Below the pieces are notes generated by a model. The model was not told the DNA's origin. It did no database searches and saw only the letters and a program-made list of their open reading frames with translations. Of a stretch of DNA of 64,000 nt, positions 49,736-58,834 are shown piece after piece. How positions within the stretch are numbered: position 1 is the first letter of the stretch; the number at the start of each line of letters is the position of its first letter. The position numbers and the translations under genes are program-made. Source of the DNA: Oscarella lobularis (lineage: Eukaryota > Porifera > Homoscleromorpha > Homosclerophorida > Oscarellidae); NCBI RefSeq assembly GCF_947507565.1, contig NC_089177.1, positions 2,418,001-2,482,000 of the forward strand. The letters run 5' to 3'.

Positions 49736-50385
49736 AATGAGAATCTAAGCTATTAGAAGTAGCTAAGGCAGCTAGGCCAGAACAAATAAGGCTTCGCTTA
49801 GATGCTAGGATCTGTTTTATTTTGAGTGGCGCGCTTTCTGCCACTCAGAGGTCATGCACGTGATCAAGTGACGTCACATGCATAACCTCTACTGTATATA
49901 TATTCCGTCAGGAGTAGAGCACCTTTTACGTGATCGATCACCAGGCGTCGATCAGCTTTAAAGAATACGTCTCCACTTCCTTCTTGCGTGTACACAGCCT
50001 ACCAAAATAAAAAAGCGACGTCGCCGTTTGACTTGAGGCTCTTCAAACAAATACAGTGGACGCAGATCGATACCCTGTCCGGTTGGAGACCTTCCAGATC
50101 CTTCTTCAAGCCTTCAAGTTCCCAGATCTAATAGAAAGAGGCTGGAAGCGACGTTTTGAACCGAACAGATCTTACTTCACGACGCAGACTGTTCATGATA
50201 TAGTGCGCTAGGTAAGGCAAAGAGATAAATATTTTGTGTACTACGTGTACAGTAAAAATTAAATAAGAGCAGCAACTATAGACACCTTTCGCCCGGCTCT
50301 TAAGCAACGCCGAAGATTAGAAAAATGAAAAAGAACACCCACAGGCTCACACAGCTAAAGCAAAAAAAAATAAAAAAATAAAAAA
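49736..50385. other. non-coding between the 45-bp array and the CARD gene, with a solo repeat unit
   Basis: A lone fragment of the 45-bp unit (GTATATATATTCCGTCAGG, 49894-49912) sits between CTCTACT (49887-49893) and AGTAGAG (49913-49919). The A-rich run at 50357-50390 would be the 3' end of the minus-strand CARD gene. No other feature is seen. Confidence 0.5.
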
Positions 50386-50847
50386 TCATTCTGATTTTTC
50401 ATCAGGAGGCGGCAACTCTCGAGGCCGCGAGTCTCCGCACACCTCACACAGCTGATATTCTTGCTTGTTTCCGTACGTGCACGACCGACATGTCCATAGG
50501 GAAGGATCGTTGCAGATCGGCGTCGAAGGGACGCGATCGTGAAACAGGTCGCCTAGAACGAGCTTGAAAAGTTCGTTGCCACCCTCCGTCTCTTTCAGAA
50601 CGTCGCAGAAGCGTCTGAAACTCGGCGTTGCCGTTTGACAAAGTATTTGGACGAGTTTTTCGGCTATTACGTCGTTCGTCGTTTCGCTCTGTTTGAGGAG
50701 AGGGAGAATTTCGTCGTAGTTGGGTTGCGTTAGCAGTCCCTTGGCCAGAAAGGCGTCTAGAAGTTTCTCGCCGACGAGGCTGGCGAGAAGACGCACCGCT
50801 TCGGCCTGAACGGGAACGAGAAACGTTTCCCAATCCAAGTCGGCCAT
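50386..50847 (-). CDS. CARD - NZF zinc-finger protein (single exon, 153 aa)
   Basis: The start at 50847 gives MADLDWETFLVPVQ. Residues of about 12-90 form a CARD: EKLLDAFLAKGLLTQPNYDE followed by EKLVQILCQTATPSFRRF and CDVLKET, the usual helix 2-3 and helix 5-6 signature. Residues of about 117-142 form an Npl4-type zinc finger, WTCRSCTYGNKQEYQLCEVC, exactly W-x-C-x2-C-x3-N-x6-C-x2-C. A Thr-aromatic pair follows the second cysteine, as in NZFs known to bind ubiquitin (NPL4, TAB2, SHARPIN). The protein therefore probably links a CARD assembly to ubiquitin chains. It starts 84 bp downstream of the stop of the PUB gene on the same strand. I know of no vertebrate protein with this architecture. 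Confidence 0.85.
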   Translation of the reverse strand: MADLDWETFLVPVQAEAVRLLASLVGEKLLDAFLAKGLLTQPNYDEILPLLKQSETTNDVIAEKLVQILCQTATPSFRRFCDVLKETEGGNELFKLVLGDLFHDRVPSTPICNDPSLWTCRSCTYGNKQEYQLCEVCGDSRPRELPPPDEKSE

Positions 50848-50930
50848 TGCAGAAGTGCGCTATCCGAAATTAATTAATTAATCCTGTATCTTCAATACTG
50901 CGCAACACAAAAGATATAACTAAACACCGT

Positions 50931-52869
50931 CTATAGAAAAGAATAATGGTTTTTACATGAAGGGCAAATATCTTCGGGATTCGAACGAATTGAATTGACA
51001 AACGAGCAGAATCGGCAGACGGTTCCTCCTTGTATTGCTGGTTCGAAGTCAAAATCTCTAGACTTCGAGCATATTTCACAGATCTTACGACTGTGCTTGT
51101 TCTCGAACGTGCATTTCTGACAAGTCCACTCCGGAAAAACGTTTTCATAAACAGGCCTGGAGGTAGCCAAACCTGCTCCAGAAGAAGATGTGCCACCGTC
51201 TGTCTTGACATTTCCAGGCAGCTCAAAATTTTCAGGCAAGTTTCTTTTATGACCACCAGTGGTGGCACTAAGTCTAATTTTCAAAGTTGACTGATGTCTT
51301 TCCTCTGATTGTCCCGTTGATGGCGTTTTTTCCTTTCGACCACTCGGACTCCCTTGTTGGAGCGTGTTGGTAGAGACGGCAATCTGTCTTCCGTAAGCAT
51401 CAACGGCCTCGCTTTGTAGAGCGCTTTCGGCAATATGTTCAAAATCACTGTCTGCTTTTGGTTCACGTGGTTCGGCTTTAGCATTCTGGACGACCTCCTT
51501 ATTCTTACAACTATGATCAGCTCCCAGACTTGATCCCGACTGTCTGTCTTCTTTGCTCCTTTTTCTTGGAACTGGCTTAGGTGGTATCCCTTCAGTACTT
51601 CGATCCTTTCGTTCTCGTGATGATAGGCTATCTGAACGTCTTTTTGTGACCTCGGGGTTTTCTTGGAACGATGGGTTAGCAGGAGCAATGATAGACGGTT
51701 GTTTAGATGACTTTTTCAGGTACCCACTCATTGATATATTTCCATCACCGGTTCCATGATGTGCCTGAAGCAACTGCGAATCATAGTCTGCGCTTGCATC
51801 AAATCCGTTCACCTCAGCTCGATTCAGCAAAGAATTAAAATCATCCTTATTTCTCTCCTCCTCAAAGTCCTCTTGAGGACCAGACCCATACAGATCAAGC
51901 TCTTCTTCACCCGGTTTCTCATTCCCGGCATATGATTCATTCGCCAATGATTCTGGTGTAGATACAGGAAAGGGGGCTGTGGAATGCCTCTTCATAAAAC
52001 TTTCATTAAGGCCAACTGAAGAAGCCGATTGAATTTGCCCCTGTTCTCGCCTCGGTCGGATGTCAACGGGAGAAGTCACGGGTGGCGGCAATCTCTTCAT
52101 TTCCTCCTCGCTCATCTGACGATTAAAAGAAATTCCTCTTTCGGGAGATCCTTGATTGGTGGCTCTTTCCCTCGGTAGCAGCTTCTTTTGGGATCTGTGA
52201 ACAACCGCTTCAAAATTTCGAGCCAACTTTTCCAAGTCTTCTTCGTATTGGACAGTCATTCTGGCTTCGATTACGTCAGATAGCTCGTATCTGACGCTTC
52301 GCGTCGTTTTCATAAGCTGAAGAATAATTCGAATTTCTTCTTGGGCAAACATCAGATCCGTCTGCACTCCTACGATTCTTTCCTCGTCAATGATAGCCAA
52401 CTTCAGTTCTCCTTCCCTTGAATCAAATCCCAGCGCTTGAAATAGCACTTCAACATCTTCGCCAAACAAGGCTTCCACATTGCACTTATAAAACCCGTTG
52501 TGTTTCTAAAGAGACGGGGTCTGCATGAAAAAAAGGATGTGTACTTCCCCGCATTACCTTAATAGTTCGATACTCTCTCCTGTCTTTGTATTTCAGTGCA
52601 TTGCTGGCGTATTTCATTACGTTCTCTATGGCAGTCATCATGAATTCCAAGCCCAATACGTCAGCGTTGCGTCGTTTCATCAGTTCGTAGAAGGTTCGTA
52701 GGTAGACAAATCTACCTTTTTCCTCCGTTCGGACGAGTGCTGTTCGTATCTTTTTGCGAAGTTCGTCGATTTCGATTTCACTTCGAGCAGCGGGCGCATT
52801 TCTGAGCCATTCGCGCGTAGCCTCTCTCACGGATTCGATAAGTGCTTTCGTCCTTCTCGCAGAGGCCAT
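50931..52869 (-). CDS. SPATA2/Tamozhennic-like PUB-domain protein with two C-terminal zinc fingers
   Basis: Two exons (52869-52558 and 52505-50931) encode 628 residues. The N-terminal helical segment (RFVYLRTFYELMKRRNADVL) and KYKDRREYRTIK joining to HNGFYKCNVEALFGEDVEVL and FQALGF match the PUB domain of SPATA2, which recruits CYLD to HOIP/LUBAC, and of Drosophila Tamo. A long charged, disordered middle follows. The C terminus has an NZF (EWTCQKCTFENKHSRKICEI, about residues 560-585) with the Thr-Phe pair of ubiquitin binders. After it comes a second C-x2-C...C-x2-C finger (VCRFCSFVN, CPSCKNHYSFL). A start at 53001 would add 44 residues. It is the middle gene of a three-gene minus-strand cluster. 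Confidence 0.8.
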
Positions 52870-53186
52870 GAGTCGACGACGACAAAACTGAAGAGACGAA
52901 GAGTCCAACGCAGACGTGTTATTTTCCGAATTCCCGTACGACGCCGCAGACAAAGACAAATTCTGTAGCCCGTTTTTCACTAAGAGCACAACCGATTTCA
53001 CGACGAGTCTTACGTGGCGTCGCGGTGTGTGGACGAGTGACTAACTCGTGACAAGCTTGAGATGAAATCATCGACCACCACGCATCAGCGGCATGCAAAG
53101 AAAATTTACAAATCTTTTCCTTCGTCCCAAGTGGTAAACGACAAGCATTGCATGCGTACGCGACGCGCTACTAAAAAAAGAAAAGG
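52870..53186. other. spacer between the two PUB paralogues
   Basis: This is the probable 5' region of the PUB-NZF gene. If the upstream ATG at 53001 is used, about 130 bp of it is coding. Nothing else is recognised. Confidence 0.5.
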
Positions 53187-54838
53187 TTACAAATCAGTCG
53201 AAATATTTGACGATCTGGAGACAAACTCCTTTGACCGGGGCCGTCTATCTTTCACTTCCCTAGAGGGTTGGATTCTTGCAGCGTGAGAAACTCTATCTCC
53301 TCTGCTGCCACTTCCATTAGCCACATCCAATCCTTCCTGCTTTGATTTGACTTTGCTTTTAGTATCCCCCGGTTGACGCCCCCCAACTGGAGCGGTGCGT
53401 GCAGATTGACGCGAGTCCACTTGACGTTGTGTAGGTAGAGGTTTGATAATGTTCTCAAGCTCGTCACCTGTACTGTGGACGGAATTTTCGTGATGAGTAG
53501 AGTGCACCTCGGGACTTTCTCGTCCTGTCGCCTCTTTCCGGCTTGACTTTTCTGTATGAGGAGCTGTTCCATGTTCATTAGTTTGGAAAGCTGAAAGATT
53601 CTTTAATTGGGACGTAGCAACAACTGCAGCAGGAGTCAGCTGACGCCTATGCTCGACATCTTCTGCTTGAAGTCCCCCAGATGACGCAGACGCGCAATCC
53701 GGAAAGGTGTGTTGTTCAAACTTTGGCGAGGGTGGAGAGTAGGCAGGATCTAAACTGGATTGATACGGTTCTGCATCGTCGTCAAAAGTCTCTCCATTAA
53801 CAGCAACTCGTAGTTCCAGAAGAGAATGATAATCTGAATTACAGGTAACGCCATCCGCATCTTCATGAGCAACACCAGAAGTGTACATATCTTCATCGAC
53901 GTCATCTAATTTCGGTTTGGCGTGCCTGCTGATAAAGTCTTCGTGTATTTCGCCAGAAAGTAATAAGTTATTCGGCCGTGGAGGCGTGCTAGGACGAGGA
54001 AGATCAGCTGCAATATTTTCAGCTTCTTCAACGCTCAGCTGCTTGCCCAAAGACTGCTTCTCTACGCTTTGATTATCCACAATCAAACTCTCTTGTGCAT
54101 TCATAAAGTCTATTTGCTCATTGTCTATAGGTGGCTGTTTGTTTTGCTGCAGGTGAGCCATAGCCTCAGCATTTTTTGCCAAGTTCATTGTATCAGTTTC
54201 CAAGGCAATCTGTAGCCTTGCACCGATAGCATAAATGAGACGGGCAAAACTGAAATCCAGCAGTTCACAAATAATTTTCAACTCCTCCTGGGCAAATACC
54301 AAGTCAACCTGAACTCCTTTAATTCTCTCTTCGTCAACACGATCCAGCGTCAGCGTGGTGTCTTCAAGTCTAAATCCCATTGTTTCAAAGAGAGCGCAAG
54401 CTTCACTGAATAGAGACTCCACATTGCACTTGTAAAAACCGTTATACATCTAAAAAAGGCGCCACGTACAAAAAAGACCCGAAGATCCACGGTCCTAATT
54501 TTCCAAACCTTAATAGTGCGATATTCCTTTCGATCTTTATGCCTCAACACATTCCAGCTGTACTTCAGAACGTTCTGCAACGCCCTCCCCATCAAATTGA
54601 GGCCACTTCGTTCACGTTCAAGAGTAGATGCATCTGTGCTTCGCTGAACCAGTTTGTAGAAATGTTCCAAGTAGACGAAGCGTTCTTCGGCGCAAGTCGT
54701 CAGAAGTGCCTTTCGAATCTTTTCACGCTGCAACTTGTCGCGATCAGTTTCAGTTTGAAATGGACCCTGGTCAAAGAGCCACGTCAGGGTAGATTTGCGG
54801 ACGCAACGGATATCAATGATTTCTTCTGAAGCAGCCAT
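53187..54838 (-). CDS. SPATA2/Tamozhennic-like PUB-domain protein, paralogue without zinc fingers
   Basis: Two exons (54838-54509 and 54449-53187) encode 530 residues. The PUB region is parallel to the neighbour's: EERFVYLEHFYKLVQRSTDA, RHKDRKEYRTIK, then YNGFYKCNVESLFSEACALF, ETMGF and RVDEERIKGVQVDLVFAQEE. The intron lies at the same codon (after RTIK) and phase as in the neighbour, so the two arose by duplication. The rest is low-complexity and polar, ending in a basic Ser-rich tail. The NZF and second finger of the neighbour are absent; I saw no zinc-finger codons in any frame before the next gene. It is divergently transcribed from GAS8, with 277 bp between the starts. A role in PUB-dependent CYLD/HOIP-type recruitment is an inference from family. 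Confidence 0.75.
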
Positions 54839-55115
54839 GAAATTGATGAAGTTCTGCAACGTAATTATGCACGGGGGACTTTGCGGAATTTCGCTTCCGG
54901 GAAAGAAATGATTACAGGGCTCGTTTGATGCTTTCAAATTGCCAGCGTTCCTTAAAGCAACGCCGTGAAGGACGCACAGCCCGAAAGATGCTGAAACTGA
55001 CACAGTTTCACTCCGATCTTGTGATCGTGACGTGTGATGACGTCTTGTCTAGCGTGCGAGCATCGCGCGCGTGATACAGTTGCCACGCAACTACACAAAG
55101 AGACAGAAGGAAACG
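54839..55115. promoter_or_regulatory. bidirectional promoter, PUB paralogue / GAS8
   Basis: 277 bp lie between the two divergent start codons. CRE-like TGACG motifs occur near 55028-55042 (GTGACGTG, ATGACGTC), and an RFX X-box-like palindrome lies at 55079-55091. Confidence 0.55.
55079..55091 (+). promoter_or_regulatory. RFX X-box-like element 24 bp before the GAS8 start
   Basis: GTTGCCACGCAAC fits the X-box GTNRCC-N(1-3)-RGYAAC with one mismatch and is palindromic apart from its centre. RFX factors switch on ciliary genes across animals, and the downstream gene is a ciliary one. Confidence 0.55.
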
Positions 55116-57234
55116 ATGGTAAAAAGAGACTCTCTAGCTGTCGTGATAGTCACTGTTTTGTTAATTAAGCCACCGAAGAAGGCTAAGGGTAAAAAGAAAA
55201 AGAAGGGAGCCGCTAAGGCGAAGGCACCAACCATAATCGATGGAATACCGGCGGAAGAAATGACGAAAGAACAGGTAAGAAACACTAATGTGTTCCCAAA
55301 ACGATCATATAATTTCTCCTTACAGCTCGAGGCTCACATCGGGCGGCTGAGGGAGGAGCTGGATAGAGAGCGCGAAGAGAGAAATTACTTCCAATTGGAA
55401 AGGGACAAAGTCAACACGTTCTGGGAGATTAGTAAACAGCAGTTAGAAGAAGGCCGGTCTGAGTTGAGAAACAAAGACAGAGAGATGGAAGAGATGGAAG
55501 AAAGACACCAAGTCGAAATCAAAGTAAAACAAAAATCAGCAGAAATACGAGATCATTTGGCATCAATATTCGGTGATAGGTATACAAGCAGAAAGTCAAG
55601 CATTTGCTATACGAACATCAGAACGGAATAACGGAGCTCAGAGCAGAAGGTACGCTCCGACGGAATTGTTGATTGATTTGACGCATATTCGTTTTCCAGG
55701 GGCCGTTGCTTTGAAGCTGGCTCAAGACGATCACGGCGATAAGGAGAGAAATCTTAGGGAGGACAAGCGAGGTTTGAAAGTCGATTTGAAGGAAAACGAA
55801 CTAGGTCACATGGAAGTCGTCAAGACACTAAAAAGGGTTAGTCGATTGAGGTGGATTGAATAGAATCGACGAATTTCTCTTTAGGAACATGATAGGGAAG
55901 TTACGACGTTGCGTGAGGAATTTGAAAAGAAGTGCGATGGTAGGAGAAAATTGAGTTGAGCTGCCGTTTGGAAGACGGGCAATTGTTCTTTTAGAGCTTC
56001 AGCATAAACACGAGCACAAAATGAAAGTACTAAGAGATGAAATGGAGCTCAGGAGGAAAACAGAGATACACGAAATTGAGGAGGTACAGGTTATAATCTG
56101 ATTTACCATGACGAGATGTCTTGACTCCCTCCTTGATCGGCAGAGAAAGAATGGGCAAATCAACGTTCTGATGAAGAACCACGAAAAGGCGTTCAGCGAC
56201 ATCAAGAACTATTACAATGACATCACGCTGAATAACCTATCTCTAATCAACTCACTCAAAGTAGAAAGAGAATACTGAACAATAGGGCTTACCCAATTTT
56301 TCCCTCAAGGACGAGGTCGAAGCAATGAAAAAGAAAGAGGAGCGACTTGAAAAGCAGATGGCCGAAGTGCAAGCGGAAAACAAGCGGCTAACAGAACCAC
56401 TTCAAAAGGCACGCCAGTGCAAAAACAATTTCTTAACCTTTTTCACGCAGTCCCTTCTCTCTTTGTCAGGCGCGTGAAGAAGTGGCCGATTTGCAGCGAA
56501 AACTTGCCAACTACGAGAAAGACAAAGCGTCGTTAGCGAGTGCGAAAGCGCGGCTCAAAGTGCAAGACCAAGAATTGAAGGCTCTGCACTGGGAACACGA
56601 AGTCCTAGAGCAACGATTCCGACAGGCAATACTGCGCGACCACGATTGATTAATTAATTATTAAAATTTATTCCTTACCGGTACTTGTAGATCGAGAAAG
56701 AGAGAGACGATCTTTATGGTAAATTCGTAAAGGCCATACTGGAAGTGCAGCAGAGAACAGGATTAAAAAATTTGCTTTTGGAAAAGAAACTCACCGCCAT
56801 TGCCGACACGTTGGAGAAAAAGGAAGCGCAACTGAACGAAGTTCTATCGGCATCCAATCTCGATCCAACGGCAATGTCAGTCGTTACAAGAAAACTAGAG
56901 GTCTTGTACGCCCCCAGTCAGATGGAGACATCAAGGAAGATTCACTCTTTGATTTATAGGATGTGTTAGACTCGAAGAACAGCGCCATAAAGGATCTCCA
57001 ATACGAATTGGCTCGTGTGTGCAAGGTAGAAAGAGTCTCCTACGTTGACTTCCTACGTAACTAACCTCTTTCCTCTCTCTCTAGGCTCACAACGATTTGC
57101 TGAGGACATACGAATCGAAATTGAAAGCATTCGGCATTCCCACGGAGGAATTGGGCTTTCGGCCTTTGGAAAGTACCGTCGGCGGTCAGTCTCTCGGGCA
57201 AGGGCCGGCCGGACTTGTGTCTGCACCTACGTAG
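55116..57234 (+). CDS. GAS8: Dynein regulatory complex subunit 4 (GAS8/DRC4)
   Basis: DRC4 is a coiled-coil subunit of the nexin-dynein regulatory complex of motile cilia. The ATG (55116-55118) is followed at once by a 51-nt intron (55119-55169). The next exon gives [13 protein letters not shown], matching the family N terminus (M-APKKKGKKGK in humans). Downstream exons keep near-identical blocks in order: [104 protein letters not shown] and [19 protein letters not shown]. It ends [13 protein letters not shown] before TAG at 57232-57234. Introns are short and the gene looks intact. Its presence implies flagellated cells or sperm. Confidence 0.96.
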
Positions 57235-57309
57235 AAGAATTCGATTTAATTTTTATTCATTAGCAAAAACCGCTCGTGCATGTGTATGTTCGCACTTTGT
57301 ACGTCATAG

Positions 57310-57315
57310 AATAAA
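57310..57315 (+). terminator. poly(A) signal AATAAA for GAS8
   Basis: AATAAA lies 75 bp after the GAS8 stop and only 52 bp before the MYLIP-like start. The 3' end of one gene and the promoter of the next therefore share about 130 bp. Confidence 0.6.
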
Positions 57316-57366
57316 TAGCGTACCTCGAAACGTCATTGTTACGTCACAAAAACGCGGTGCCGCGCA

Positions 57367-58730
57367 ATGTGGATCACCGTGTTGACGAGCGACGGTTGTA
57401 AGCACGCCTTCGCGGTCGAACACGATGTTGCGGGAAAAGAAATAGAACAGAAAGTGAAAATGACTCCCCCCCTCCGAATTCTTTCGCTCTGCCACATGCT
57501 GTTCGATTTAGCTCGTTGCAAAATTGCATTTTGGCGACAACGAGAGATTTTACTTTGGGCTCACTCGACGTGGAAAATGGATTCACGACGGCGAGAGTCC
57601 GTTGGTCGAGGAGTTGGACATAAAAGTCTACGAATATCCTATTTGCGTGACGTACAAACCGAAACTGATGATTCATCCCACTAGGCTGGAGAGTCGCGAA
57701 GCAAAGTAAAGTACTTTGTCTAAAAGAAATAGGTTAATTAACTCTACGCATTTTTTAGACTGCACTACTTCCATTCGGTTGTCGACGACATGGCGAAGGG
57801 ACGCTGCTTTTTGTCTTACCAACAAGCCGTCGAATTTCGCGTTCTACAGACTGAAATTGCTCATTCTTTGAAGGTTGATTCCGCCCCCATTCCCATTCTG
57901 CATCAGCAAGGAATTCCCGACGAAATCGACCTCAAAATAAAGCTAGCTAAAGAAACGACTCGACATATCGGCGCAAGCTTTGATCAAAGCCTACTCTTGT
58001 TTCTCTGCAAGGCCTCAGAGCTCGCCCTGAACGGATTGCACCAATTCTCAGTCAAATGCAAAAAATTGAAAGGAGTAGCCAACGTAACAACGGACTCCGT
58101 GCAAATCTACGCTATCGAAAAAGACACGCAAACCCCAATCCTACACAAAAGGCAATAAATTCATTAATAAATTAATTATTTAACGTGAGAAATTTCTTAT
58201 AAGGCTTTCTCCGTATTAGAATTCTATTCAGAGACGTCGTTAACTGCACTATTTGCCAAAAGCGATCGGCAAAAATTAAATACCAAATCACGGACAAGAC
58301 GAAAATATCGCTGAGATTTTCATCGAAATCAAAAGCGACCAACTTTTTCAGAACGTACCTCGCTCTCGTCGCATTCAATAGAGAAATTCTTCCGACACTC
58401 GACAGATGGACGCTGCCGCCGCCTCCGGCACCGCTCCCACCCGTCCTGCCCCCGTCGCCGGCCCCCGTTCCGACGCCGCCGACCGAATCGTCGTCGTCGT
58501 CGTCGTCTTCCGAATCAACGCGCAGCGTCATCTGCAAAATCCTCTCGTCGCAAATTCGCGTCCTACGACGCGGCATCAACTGCAAACGATGTCGAGAAAG
58601 GCCGATCGACGCCGCCTACTACCCGTGCCTCCACGCCTGTCACTGCGCGTCGTGCGCTTCGAAACGCGGCGAACCGTGCGCCGTCTGCGGCGCTAAGATC
58701 GACACTCTACTCGAGCACTACTGGTCGTAA
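57367..58730 (+). CDS. MYLIP: MYLIP/IDOL-like FERM-RING E3 ubiquitin ligase
   Basis: Four exons join in frame: 57367-57453, 57512-57705, 57759-58151 and 58220-58730, giving 394 residues (human MYLIP 445). The FERM F1 lobe reads MWITVLTSDGCKHAF, then LHFGDNERFYFGLTRRGKWI. F2 reads LHYFHSVVDDMAKGRCFLSY and QQAVEFRVLQTEIAH. F3 spans the last intron (VQIYAIEKDTQTPI, then ISLRFSSKSKATNFFRTYLA). A Pro/Ser linker leads to a C-terminal RING: CKRCRERPIDAAYYPCLHAC, CASCASKRGEPCAVC, ending LLEHYWS. FERM plus C-terminal RING is the MYLIP architecture, an E3 for lipoprotein-receptor tails in vertebrates. The last intron appears to have a GC donor. If unspliced there, the protein would stop at 58158 without F3 and RING. 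Confidence 0.85.
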
Positions 58731-58779
58731 CGATTCACTAGGTAGCAGTGCTACATAGAAAGTCTACTCTAGTGCGCTC

Positions 58780-58785
58780 AATAAA
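58780..58785 (+). terminator. poly(A) signal AATAAA for the MYLIP-like gene
   Basis: AATAAA lies 50 bp after the stop. Its + strand transcript would end close to or inside the 3' end of the convergent USP10 gene (stop at 58835). Confidence 0.6.
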
Positions 58786-58834
58786 GGCGGAATTCTCTGA
58801 AAAAGAAAAAAATCGATTTCCCCTTCGTCCCTTC

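Noticed and set aside
46316-49765. Inverted repeat linking AGCTAATCTTAGC (46320) and AATCTAAGCTATTAG (49740) as ends of one element
   Set aside because: The arms match only partly, with indels, and no target duplication is seen.
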